Shown one piece after another: positions 11,091-21,600 of a stretch of DNA of 51,473 nucleotides. A program made the translations under genes and the position numbers. This DNA is from Mastigamoeba balamuthi (lineage: Eukaryota > Evosea > Mastigamoebida > Mastigamoebidae). The stretch covers positions 1-51,473 of the forward strand of contig CACRSC010000050.1 of the NCBI GenBank assembly GCA_902651635.1. Reading direction: 5' to 3'. Numbering within the stretch: the stretch's first letter is position 1; each line of letters opens with the position of its first letter. The notes below the pieces were generated by a model, which was given only the letters and a program-made list of their open reading frames with translations, had not been told where the DNA came from and did no database searches.

Positions 11091-11804
11091 CTACGAAGAG
11101 GAACTGGACTCCTTGTTGCGGGACGCGAGACTCTTCAGCACCGGAACCACGCTGGCGAGCCCGATCATCGTCGCAAGCCCGGACCCCAGGGTGTTCACGT
11201 ATTGCAGCACCTGCAGCGCACGCACTGCGATCTGCCAGTTTTCGGTCTCCCACCAGTGCTGCGGCTGCTTCTTCCGGTGCCTCAACGCGGCCTGCTCTGG
11301 TGTAATCAGCATAACCACCAAATCGCAAGTGCCGTACGGAGTTTGGAAGTGAGCTTCAGCCTTGCGATGTCAGAGGCGGCCTCGTGCCTTGCCTGGATCT
11401 TCTCCATCTTCCTGGCGTGGCCCACCTCCCTCTGTGTCGCCTGCTCTGCTATCTTCGTGCGCTCCAGCTCAATCTTCTTGCGCTCCAGCTCACGCTCCAG
11501 CTGCCGGTCCGCAATCTTCTTGCACTCAAGCTCACGCTCCAGCTGCCGGTCTTCAAGCTGGCGGCTCCTCTCCCTGATTGCGTATTCCTCCTCGGCAGAG
11601 CGCTGCACGCTTTTTTGTGAGCAGGGCAGGGCGATCGTAGCGGGATGGCAATACCAGCAGCTCCTCGGCAAAGGCAGGGGTGATGCTCTTGACGACATCC
11701 TCGAGGTTCGAGATCTCGCGAATCAGGGGCATGAGCCGCCTCAGGGCGAGGTGGCGATTCGGCGGGAGCACATTTATGAGGGCGTCGTAGGCGGGGTCAG
11801 CCAT
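11091..11804 (-). CDS. Coiled-coil protein with C-terminal membrane segment
   Basis: Start ATG at 11804 (MADPAYDALINVLPP). A helical head is followed by a long Glu/Arg/Lys coiled coil with repeats of QLERELE(R/C)KKI, then a 41-bp intron at 11337-11297 (GTACGG...ACACCAG, branch GCTGATTAC). The second exon has a Trp-rich segment and one hydrophobic segment (VNTLGSGLATMIGLASVV), and ends at 11091. Between the head and the coiled coil the frame slips by one base at a run of six A (about 11624-11630), so either the run is miscounted or the gene is broken. No family recognised. The layout suits a tail-anchored or organelle-membrane tether, but that is inference. Confidence 0.55.
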
Positions 11805-12049
11805 CGGCCGTGCGTGCGTTTGATGTCTGGATCGTACTCCTAAGGCACAAATGACCCAAAAATAGTACACTGCACGATCCGAAAGAGATCCGTCTTCGCA
11901 ATCCCGCACAAGGGGGTAAGGCACAACAGAAAAAAGCCGAGATTGGGCACAGAAGAAGTGTGGCATGCACTAGTTCAAGTGTGTTTCTCCAAAGACTGAT
12001 TGCTCTGCCGAGGTCGGCAATAAGGTCTGCATTTTTGATATCCATCAGC

Positions 12050-12180
12050 ACAGTGCCTACGAATGTCGACGTCCTCTATCTGCTCCTTGCCGAAGCGGGA
12101 CTTGTTCTGGAGCAGCGGGGCAAGATGGCGTCCAAGAGGCCAGGGAAAGCGTCCCCACAATACGGACGCAGAATGCACGA
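12050..12180 (-). pseudogene. Fragment of the RNA ligase gene
   Basis: On the minus strand, VLWGRFPWPLGRHLAPLL and NKSRFGKEQIEDVDIR match the ligase segment at 18750-18870 (VLWEGD..., LAPLLKSKSRFGEEQVEGVYIR). The DNA is also clearly alike, for example GCCGAAGCGGGACTTG. No other ligase exon is nearby and the frame decays on both sides, so it is an isolated duplicated fragment. Confidence 0.8.
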
Positions 12181-12264
12181 TGCCAGCCTCATCGTTCATT
12201 CTGCGTCCTCGCAATGCCTGGCGTGTCCTCGCCTTCTGATTAGGTCAAGTTCGACACTTCGACC

Positions 12265-12475
12265 GCCCTGGCCGGGTGGCTGGCCCTAGCCTGGTATGGC
12301 CTGAGCCGGCTGGTCTCGTCTGGGAGCTCACCTGCAATGGGGATGGGGCTGCGCTGGGGCTCTGCAGCGATGTACTCGGGGGCTCCACGGACTACCTGCA
12401 GCTCGTACGCCTTCCTAGCCCCCCTGCTCGGCTGGCCCTCGTCCCTGCTGCAGTTCTGTGTTCTCCCCACCTCAA
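12265..12475 (+). pseudogene. Fragment of MPDU1 (intron 2 - exon 3 - intron 3)
   Basis: CCGGGTGGCTGGCCCT, GGGCTCTGCAGCGATGTACT and ACGGACTACCTGCAGCTCGT repeat the MPDU1 locus at 8757-9125 in order, with intron sequence retained. The centre of exon 3 is deleted. Because introns are kept, this is a DNA-level copy and not a retrocopy. Confidence 0.88.
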
Positions 12476-12484
12476 ATAGAGTTC

Positions 12485-12705
12485 TGCGGCGTTGTGACTG
12501 TGCGTTGCACTCAGTCTTGGCTGAACTGCCGCAGGACAATTCGGTCTTTCTGTGCGCGCTCTGCTCTGCCAGCGCACTGGTGCGCTCTGGAGCCGTCACG
12601 AGCGTGTTCGTGTTGGATGCAGCTCGACGATGGCAGGCTCCCTCGGCGCCTCTTCTTCGGAGCTGGACGCTCTAAGGGCCTCCGTGGTCTGGCAATCTCG
12701 CTGAG
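12485..12705 (+). repeat. Dispersed repeat R1, copy b
   Basis: Begins GTTGTGACTGTGCGTTGCAC and ends near TCGGAGCTGGAC...GGCCTCCGTGGTCTG. It is close to identical to copy c at 14062 over about 220 bp. Confidence 0.92.
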
Positions 12706-12794
12706 AGCACGGCATTGCGTCCTCCTCGTTCTCGTCACCGTCTGACGGGTGGGCCTCGGGGCTGTGACTGGGTATCCGCGTCATCAGGTTCCCC

Positions 12795-13100
12795 TCCAGA
12801 GCGGTTCCGAATATCTACTGATATTTGCCTGGCAAAATCACGCAATCCCCTCTCTGTTGGTCACATCGTTCGCTGTCGAGGCATATAAATATGAGGTTGG
12901 CTGAGTTCCTGTGCTGGATGCGACCACAATGGTGCCGTCTTTTTGCCGACTGTGGCGCGGCTGCCTCCTGGTGTTGGCGGGAGTGATCTGTGGGCTGTCC
13001 TCTCCGCTGCTGGGCCGTCTCATCCGTGTTTCGGCCGTCAAACTCCATCACTGCTGTGGAAAGGCGTGGAGGCCCTGTTACCAGCATCCCAGCCCCTAGG
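12795..13100 (+). repeat. Dispersed repeat R2, copy a
   Basis: Shares TGCCTGGCAAA, GGTTGGCTGAGTTCCTGTGC, a CTCCTGGTGTTGG(C/T)GGGAGTG block and CTGCTGTG(G)AA with 18104-18395, in the same order. The similarity is patchy, roughly two thirds by eye. It includes an AT-rich CATATAAATATGAGG box. Short open frames starting WRG(C/L)LLVL occur in both copies but end soon. Confidence 0.75.
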
Positions 13101-13255
13101 GAAGGGCGAACAGGTCTGGCTGTTCGGTGTGTTCCAGTGGCTGTGATGGGAGAGAGAGAGAGAGTACCACAGTGGTACTGGCTGCTTCAGTCAACTGCAA
13201 TGAAGGCGGACCTTGGAAGAGACCACAGTGCTCATCTGCCAACTCACCACCCCCC

Positions 13256-13490
13256 TTCCCCGGGGGGCATTGAGCGCGGGACGAGCGGCGATCCTCCCGT
13301 GCTGGTGCGGTCTGCGGAGGCTTGGGCGAAGAGAGTAAGCTCATCCGCGCCAAGGGGGAAGAGAGGGCGATGTCCTTTGCGTGGGGGGAGCTTACTCTCG
13401 TCGCCAAAGCCTCCGCGGACCAGACCAGCTCGGGGGGATCGCCGCTCGTCCCGCGCTCAATGCCCCCCCCCCCGCGGCGAGCAGGAAGTG
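13256..13490. repeat. Long inverted repeat (hairpin)
   Basis: The left arm (about 13256-13342) and the right arm (about 13388-13490) are reverse complements over ~85 bases. Both hold GCATTGAGCGCGGGACGAGC, GCGGAGGCTT and GAGAGTAAGCTC, with a ~45-base loop. Each arm also resembles the exon segment at about 15375-15445 of the neighbouring gene. Confidence 0.88.
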
Positions 13491-14061
13491 GAAGGGGGTG
13501 GTGAGCGAGCCTCCGGGACAGCGCATGCGGTGACTCGGGCTGCCAGACAGCTGAAGAAGCCGCTCATCATCGCCTGCATGCTCTGGTGAGCATTGCAGGT
13601 ACCAGGCGGCATCTCGCAGTGGAGGCTTTTGTGGGAAGCTGCTTCTCTGAGGCAACGGAATGGGGAACAGATACCAGCCCCAGTGTTTGATTCCCCTCTT
13701 ACCCACTGTCAGTGAACAGATTCCGACAGTTAGACCTCGTTCTTCATTCCGCTTCGCCGCCTTTGCTGACTCACCCGTACGCCACAGAGCGGTGCGGTTG
13801 TGACGCTCGAGCAACAGGCGGCATCGAGATCCAGGACGAGGCGAGCCTTGACGGCCCTGTCGGCAATGTCATTCTGCGCCCCTTGTGTCATTCGATTCAC
13901 TGCTCAGATTTCGAAAGCGCATGCCACGCACCTGCTCGAGGAGGAGGATGCTGGGCAGCGACTGCCTCGGAGGTCAGGTACACGCAGTGCAGCAGCGTGG
14001 ATGTGCAGAAGAACCGGAGTCATTCACCTGTTTCTTTCTGGTGTGGTGGTTCAGGGTTCTG

Positions 14062-14275
14062 GGGTGTTGTGACTGTGCGTTGCACTCAGTCGTGGCTCAA
14101 CTGCCGCAGACAATTCGGTCTTTCTGTCCGCGCTCAGCTCTGCCAGCGCACTGCTGCGCTCTGGAGCCGTCACGAGCGTGTTCGTGTTGGATGCAGCTCG
14201 ACGATGGCAGGCTCACTCGGCGCCTCTTCTTCGGAGCTGGACCCTCTCAGGGCCTCCGTGGTCTGACAATCGTGG
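14062..14275 (+). repeat. Dispersed repeat R1, copy c
   Basis: This copy sits directly downstream of the 3' end of the minus-strand gene that stops at 14377. It may therefore be the parent, as the gene's 3' flank, and copies a and b its duplicates. Confidence 0.9.
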
Positions 14276-14376
14276 ACACGGTCGAGGGTTCAGCTCCGCT
14301 ACTAGAACTCCCCTGCTCTGCGGACTCGGGCAGCAGTGCCACAGTCGGCAACGCTGCACTGGAGCAACTGGGCGGC

Positions 14377-15827
14377 CTAGCACCTCCTCTTGGCCTGGGG
14401 CTCGCACGCGCAGTCGTCGGTCTCGTGGAACGACGCGCAGGCCTCCTCCCTCGGCCTCTTCCTCGCGCTCGTCTTCCTGTAGCCCATCAGCTCCTTCTTC
14501 TTCTCGGCGACGGTGCCCTCGAACGCGCGGGACGCGGTGAAGCGCTTCTTGGCCGGGGGCTCGTCGAGGTCGGCCTCCTCGGCAAAGACCTCCTCGCGCG
14601 TGCGCTTGGAGCCGCGGTGCGTGGGCGGCGCCCACTCGCTGGCGTCGTCCTCGTTCTCCTTGTCCTCGCCCTGCTTGGGCTCGGGCTCCTCGTGCTCGGC
14701 CTCGTCGTCGGCGCTGTAGCCGCTCTCGGACACCGTGTCGTCCTCGTCGCCGCAGGCGTCCTGGGGAAATCGTGTGAGAGAACGACAGATTCGTCCCCCC
14801 TCGTTTCGTCATACCTGCTCAGGCTTCTCCGCGGGCTCGTCGGCCGCGTCCCTCATCATGCCCGAGGCCCCCTCGAAGCCTGTGGCACTCTGGTGAGTCA
14901 CAGGCGATCGCTGACGCGGAGAGGAACGGGTACCGTCGTCGGTGAAGACAATCAGCTGCTCGCTGTCGCTCGGAGAGAAGTCGAGCTTCTCGGCGCTGTA
15001 GTCCTGGTAGACAACCCCGGGCGTCGCGGTCTCGAGCGGGGGCTGCGCGAGGACCTGCTGGAGGATCTCGATGTCTTCGGGGGGTTTCTCTTTAGTTGAT
15101 TGTCCCGCGGGGGCGCGCGGGCGGGAGGGCCGCACCGCGGAGCGAGAGCGGGTCGAAGAACAAGAACAGCGGCACGCTCGCGAAGGTGGCGTTGTAGTTG
15201 AACTCCAGGAACTCCCCCACGATCGCCCTGGGGCTGGTGGCCGGCTCGCCGAGCAGCGCGGTCTCGACGGGCGCCTGCGAGTTCTGCGTACGTCAGCGCG
15301 CGAAGAGAGAAAGGGGCGGACCTTGGAAGAGACCGCGGCGCTCGCCACCTCCTTCTCCTCCTGCTCGCCGTGGATCATTGTGCGCGGGACGAGCGATCCT
15401 CCCGCGCTGCTCTGGTCCGCGGAGGCTTTGGCAACGAGAGTCAGTTCATCCGCGCGCTTTGAGGGTGAAGAGGGGCCGAAAGAGCGCTTATGTCACCGGA
15501 AACGATGGCGGCCAGCCGCTCCTCCGCGAAGCTGACGTCGAGGAACTTGACGTAGAGCGTGTCATCTGCGCCAGGGTCACCGCGTGTGAGCGTTGGTGCG
15601 CACGGGCAGCGCAGTTTTGCCTCGACAAATTTCGAAGCAGTAACTGAATGGGATTCCTCCTTCATCTCTGCGGAGGCGAACGCACCGACCACGGGGGCCC
15701 TGCCCCTCGCCGTCGTCGAGTGGGAGTCGGAGCGAGTCTGCGCGCCGTAGTTGTCCACCACGGAGATGGTCATGTTCGGCCTCGACATTTCGCCCTTAAC
15801 GAGTATGATGCGTCGCAAGCAGAGCAA
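14377..15827 (-). CDS. Nuclear-type protein with acidic/basic tail; possibly Rad9-like
   Basis: At least six minus-strand exons can be joined. They read, in order: TISVVDNYGAQTRSD...ASKFVEAKLRC; DDTLYVKFLDVSFAEERLAAI; RADELTLVAKASADQSS; EFLEFNYNATFASVPLFLFF; EKPPEDIEIL...SEQLIVFTDDG; FEGASGMMRDAADEP; and a tail from DACGDEDDTVSES to the stop at 14377. The tail alternates Asp/Glu-rich stretches with basic clusters (SKRTREE, PPAKKRF, RKRPREE), as in nuclear proteins. The strand pattern before the tail (LTLVAKA..., then EFLEF...FLFFDP) and a PPAKKRF motif weakly recall the C-terminal half and tail of the checkpoint clamp subunit Rad9. I cannot confirm this. The 5' end is uncertain. Confidence 0.5.
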
Positions 15828-16228
15828 AACAGATATACTGAAGGGATCTCTCGGTTCCGGGGAGCATCTTCGTCATACGCCCAGATTTGGAAGTGCGGGG
15901 GGCCTCGCGCCGTGCCTCCTGGGGCCTCAGATATCAGGGCTGGAGGGGACGAGGACACTGAAGGAACCCTGTAAGCGCGGCATTATGTCGACTGCTCGTG
16001 GAATTCTTCCTGTCCAGCCGCATTTTTGGTGCCCAAACAGGGACTGCCGTCAGAGGGGCGTACTGAGACCCCAGCCTACGAGGATGCCAACGTCAAGGAG
16101 GGAGAGAGTTCAGAGCACGCGAATTCTTAGCCCTGTGCGTACTGCGCTCCCACAGCCATTCCCGCGACCCTCAGGTCGTTGGGTGTTCTCTCAGCGAGCG
16201 TTTTGATGCGAGCCTTCGCAGAGCTGTG
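15828..16228. other. Region between two divergent genes
   Basis: No exon is supported here. It probably holds the start regions of both flanking genes, which point away from each other; the first exon of the plus-strand gene may also lie within it. Confidence 0.3.
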
Positions 16229-17443
16229 CAGGATTCCAAGATCTTCGAGAGAGAAATGCTAGACGACACCCCGATGCACTGCGATCGTATCTCCAGGGGA
16301 TTGTTTACGGGAAATCGTTTGTGGAGGTGCCCGAGATCAACTGGGAGCTGTCCTTCAGCTCCAGCCGCAGCCCCGCCGCCCCTGCCCCCGGTGAGCGCTA
16401 CATTGGATCTCTGCGGAATTTCACTCAGAAATCAATCGATCGTTCACTAAATCCGCTCCCATTTTGCGCCCCTATCGTACCTCTTCAACTGCCCAATTTC
16501 CACCGACGACTACGGCCTGAGCATTGACCTGAGCGTGGCGCCGATGTCGCGGTTCGACGGGGCCAAGGGGCGCTGGCAGGTGGCATCTCTACGCTCTGCT
16601 CCTGTTGTCTGCGGCTCTCATACGGCCGTCTGAGAGCAGCGCAAGAGGCCCCGCGAGCAGGACGACGGGACCGCCGACCAGCGCCCCCTCAAGAAGAGGG
16701 AGACGGGCGGCGAGACCTCGTACAGCGAGCAGGAGCAGTGCGACCGCATGGACACGGAGGCCCCCACTTTGGTGCCCAGGTACACCGAGATCGAGAACGC
16801 GGCGGCCTTCGGGAGCGTGGCCCAGTCCGCGGACGAGCACCAGAGGCCCAGCGACGTCCAGCAGTCGCTCTGCGTGCCCCGGGACACGACCACGACGCAG
16901 CAGGCGACCGCCGCGAGCCCCGAGCCCGAGCCCGAGCCCACGGTCGACGAGCAGATCCGCAGCCTTTGGGCGCAGCCAATGCGCGACCCGAAGCCCGAAG
17001 TCGACGACGAGGAGCTCGTGGCCCGCCCCACGCCGCACGACCAGACGCTGGCGGTCGTCAAGGCTGAGGACGACGAGACGCAGTCGACCGCCCCCGAGGC
17101 CGTGCCCGAGGAGGCCACGGCGCAGGTCAAGGAGGAGATGACGGAGCAGTGGTCGTAGTGGGGCGACGACGACGGGACGCACGACGCCGTGAAGGGCGAG
17201 GACGAGGAGCAGCCCGAGGGCGAGGGCGACACCCAGTATTGCGGTGAGGAGAGCGACCAGATGGACCAGGACGAGGACGAGGACGGCGGGCGGATCCACG
17301 TTTGGGTGTTCGAAGACGACGACCCCACGTCGCACGAGGGGGACGAGGACGAGGACGAGGACGACAACGACAACAGCAGCTTCCCTGGCTGGCGGGGGAG
17401 GGTCCCCGACCCCTTCTGCTACAGCGCAGCGCCTGCAGCGTGA
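16229..17443 (+). CDS. Acidic nuclear-type protein, in-frame TAG
   Basis: The first visible exon starts near 16229 and reads FQDLRERNARRHPDALRSYL, then QGIVYGKSFVEVPEINWELS; a GTGAGC donor follows at about 16390. The next piece reads STDDYGLSIDLSVAP...GAKGRWQ (to 16578). I find no clean AG acceptor before it. After a GTGGCA...GAGAGCAG intron, the frame gives RKRPREQDDGTADQ and a very acidic tail with E-P repeats and D/E runs to 17443. One TAG at 17156-17158 interrupts the acidic frame, whose composition continues unchanged beyond it. No family recognised. The basic motif plus acidic tail suggests a chromatin or chaperone-like protein. Confidence 0.45.
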
Positions 17444-18625
17444 AGGGGCTCCTCGCGGAGGTGTATGCCTGGTAGTTCAGCGGGAGAAGCGAATGACGTT
17501 GTAGGACCTATCTGGTAGTCTCCGGAATCCGCCAACAATCTTGATTTGCACTTCTCAACGTGGGGTTGAGCCTGTACCATTGTGCCTTGTGTAGGTGCTG
17601 ATGGAAGGGATTTCTGTCCCAAATCCAAAGACAAGTCCCAACTGTGACTGACCTACTCATTCCAGCCTGTCGACCATCCACCCAGAGCCCGGAATCCAAG
17701 TCTCCCGAGAGCACAAGAGTGCCTTGAGCGTCTTCCAGGGGGGATCTCCCAGGGACTCAGCTGCCTGTGCGAGATGCCGCACCAAGGCAAGCACAGCTGC
17801 ACGTGCTGGCTCGGACACCTCTGCTGCTGTCTCACTGCCGGGTCTTGGCAATCTGCAGCCCCAGCGAGCGGACGCCATGGGGGACGGCGTTCCGTCATCG
17901 TCGGCGTCCTCTGCATGTCAGCACAACCTCGCACAAACCAGAAGCCATTCCCAGTAGGGCGGGCTCTGGCGTGCGCATAGACGGACCGCCAGAAAAGAAC
18001 CGCGACGCAATCCTCCGTGCGCGTGCGTGAAGGCTCGCGCCCACGAGATTTCTGAAGGTAAGAAACAGAGTAAAGCCCTCAGAGCACAGGGACATCTCGC
18101 CCTGGCAGTTCCGGATATCTAGATATCTGCCTGGCAAATATCGCAAAATCCCCATCTCGAATCGCATCGTAAGAAACTGGAAGTTGGCTGAGATCCTGTG
18201 CTCGATGTGACCACGGCAGTACCGTCTGCCCCATGTGGCGTGGCCTCCTCCTGGTGTTGGTGGGAGTGGTCTGTCGGATGTCATCGCATCTGTCGCCTCA
18301 TAACTGTTTTTGTCGTCGAACACCTATCTCGCTGCTGTGAAGAGGAATGGTGGTGGCCCTGCTGCCAGCACCTCCCGCATCCTCTGTGAGAAGTAACAAC
18401 AACACAAGACACGACCCTCGTGGCGCTGAGCACAACACTTCTCCCATTCCGTCTCGTGCCTTTGTGCAGAATGCCGCTCCCCTGAGGGGAGAACGAGGAC
18501 GTGGTGTGCTCCTCGAACCCTCGAGGAACGAGTGTATCACAAGGAAATAAATGTCGGGCCCTGGCCCCACTCATTCGGCCTTGAGTATGGAACCCCACCG
18601 CGTTTGACCCAACAGGAAGACGCCA
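17444..18625. other. Gene-poor stretch with repeat R2
   Basis: Contains R2 copy b and one short minus frame at 17878-17657 with helix-like sequence (ARAAVLALVRHLAQAAES). That frame is too small and isolated to call confidently. Nothing else is recognisable. Confidence 0.4.
18104..18395 (+). repeat. Dispersed repeat R2, copy b
   Basis: Same block order and orientation as 12795-13100: ATCTGCCTGGCAAATATCGC, GTTGGCTGAGATCCTGTGC and CTCCTCCTGGTGTTGGTGGG. It lies between two genes, 5.3 kb from copy a. Confidence 0.75.
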
Positions 18626-21600
18626 TTATTTGTGTTCGCGAGCGCTGGCCAGAGAGTTGCGCTCCTTGTGAGCATCAAAGTCCCTGCGCCCAGCGGAGAA
18701 GGTGGGCCTCCGGAGTTTGTAGCGCTCGACGACTCTGTCGGGGCTCTCGGCCCGAATGTAGACGCCCTCAACCTGCTCCTCGCCGAAGCGGGACTTGCTC
18801 TTGAGCAGCGGGGCGAGGACGGCGTCCGAGAGGCCTGGGGACGCGTCTCCCTCCCACAGCACGGGCACGCACTGCACGGGGGCGCCTGAGGCTGCCACGG
18901 CCTCCCGCATGCGCCGCGTCGACCAGAAGACCCCGGTCTCCTTCTCCATGATGTCAAACGCCAGCAGGTAGTCTGGCAGCGCGTCGTACTTGACCGCGTG
19001 CGTGGACCACATCCACTCCTGCACAGCGGAGACAGTCATTCAATTGGCTGTGTGCGGGCATCTGAGGCTCCCATACACATATCGCACACGAAGAAGACAA
19101 AAAAAAGAGACCTGGAGGCAATTTCTGACGGCTGATGCCACGTCAATTGATGAGCACATGAACTCCGACGGAAACTCAGCCCAGGGCGAACATGAAAGAG
19201 AGCCAAGAGGGTACGGCCACGCCAAAGAGGACGAGCCGGAGGATGGCAATTGCCAACGACCGAGGCCATGGCCTGTACCGAAAAAACTTGGGTAGAAATG
19301 TGAGAGAACCACATGAATAATTCATAGTGTCACACAGACACGAGCCAGAGCTGTAACAGACACCAAGCCAGTGAGCCATATGATAGAGGTAATGAATGGG
19401 ATTGGCTGCTTTGTGGCCAGTGTTGTTCTGTTAGTGCTGTGGCTCCATTGTGTGTTTCTTCACATGTCCGGCAGATATTTTTTCGTTGGATAGCTCAATA
19501 TCTTTTTGGGCAGAAACCTAACCCCTCCTTTCAATGGGAAATCCTCAAAACCAGTGCGCGCACAAGAGCTGCAGGGCACCAGGAGTACGAGCACTGATGT
19601 GGCTCGTGGTGTTTCTGCCTCTGAAGCCCATGTGGGAAGACGCCAACTCTCAGGAAGTCCCTCTGTGCAAGGCACATGTTCTTGCTAATGAACGCCTTCA
19701 AAACGTACGTGCAAAAAATGTGCAGTAGTGTTCCTCCATTTTATTGCTTACTTCAATATTTAGGTTAAGATACTATTTAAATCGCTCTTAAAATTTGGGA
19801 ACAAATTGACACATTTTCCTCCAGGCCCACCTTAAGGAGAAACATGTATATGGACCAGAACCAAATCCAGAACTCATAGAACCACCGAAAAAAGTATGTA
19901 TGACAATTGAATTCAGATTACTGACAATATTTCCTTTAAGAGAGGAAGACCAATTGGAACTGGATTGCCCTATGGACAGCAGGTGGATTCACGACCAATT
20001 TTACGAGATGTAATCAACTATATCAATATGCGAGCAGGGGATAATCCAATTAGCCTGATCAAGGTATGGTTTTATTCAGACTATAGTAACATAAAACAGG
20101 ATCTGTGCATAGAATATGGAGTAGCACTTGCAGTGAACCCACATCAGACAACCAGTAATCTGAGAGAAATTGGCTTCTCAGAGTCTGAGTTAGCAAAAAT
20201 AACTCTCACTCTTTATCCAGATTTGCCTCAATTGTATTTCTTATCACTAGATAACATTCTAACAATCACTTAGACAATGCTCAGAAATGACTGGTGTTTC
20301 TTGCTCTAGTTTACAGAGAGCCCACAAAGAGCTTCAAGAGCAAAAGAACAACAGAGAGACAATGCAAAAGAGTACAGACATTGAATCCCTTAGCCTAAAA
20401 ATGAAGCAAATCGAGGAGGTATGTTATTATCTTATCATTCATTTAACTTGATAATAGGAAGAGGAAATGGAAGGAACCAGTTCTGATCCTGATGAATTGG
20501 GTGACCAAACACGGTTTTCTTCATTTAGAAGTAAGACATAATTATAAACAAACTCAGCAAATCCAGGTCAAAAAGCAATTGATCTACGAGAGTGGATAAT
20601 ACTAAACTCAGAAGTTGTTTCTGGAAAGGTAACTCGAAGATGGTTGTACTATGGGAGTAGACTTGAGGCCTATCACCACTATTGTTCAGATCACTCCTAT
20701 GATCATTGCTTTGCACGAACTCAGTTTTTTGACTATGTACATTCTGCTCGAATTTACCCTGCAAAGTTTGATAGGTACATATTCAAAAGAGTCGAATCTG
20801 ACTAGGCAAATAGATATGCATGCCCAATGTGCACACAGTATAGACTTCTACAAAGAGAGGAGACTGCAACTGAGGATGATGAACTGTTCATTATTGATCA
20901 TCTTACCAAAGTACTTGAGCAACGTGATGTATATTCACATACAATGAAGACTCTCGAAGATGGGCATCTACTGATAGTGCTGGACTATACTATGTTCCAC
21001 GAGACAGCTCTGTTTAAGATGCATGATCTGGGGTTCTCTGTCTGGGGTCTGATACCTGAGAAATGGTCCTACTTCGACTTTCCTGCAACAGCATCACATG
21101 ATTGGAAATTCACTGAGTGTGGTCTCAATGGGCTATGGAATGAGCTCTGTCATGTTATTTCATTTCCAATTAAAGCACTTCATTTCTGGTCTGATGGAGG
21201 ATTCAAGGCAAAGAACATAATCTATACGCTTATGAAGTTACAGGTACACCATTATAAAATAGACTCAAGCTAATGCAATTCAGGAAAAAGTTCATCAGAG
21301 ATCTCGGAATTGTATCATATCATTGGATTTCTTTGCTCCAAATCATGGTCACTCTGTTTGTGATGGCCATTTTGGTGTATGCAAGACAGTATGTATTATT
21401 TACAATTTTATTACTTATTGCACAGATAAACAGAGCCTTCGAAGAGAAACTGCACATCAGTTGGTCTTAACAGAAGATCAGATCTCCAGTTGCATTGCTC
21501 AGTTTTGTGCATTGTTCATTTCTGCATCTCACTTCCTCCAGGCAAAAACGAACATCTGTGCATCCTCTGGCAAAAGATGAGATTCAAGGAATTCCGGATA

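Noticed and set aside
12485-12740. Small basic minus-strand ORF (PKKRRRG motif) in repeat R1
   Set aside because: The frame lies entirely inside a repeat and is not kept open in the other copies.
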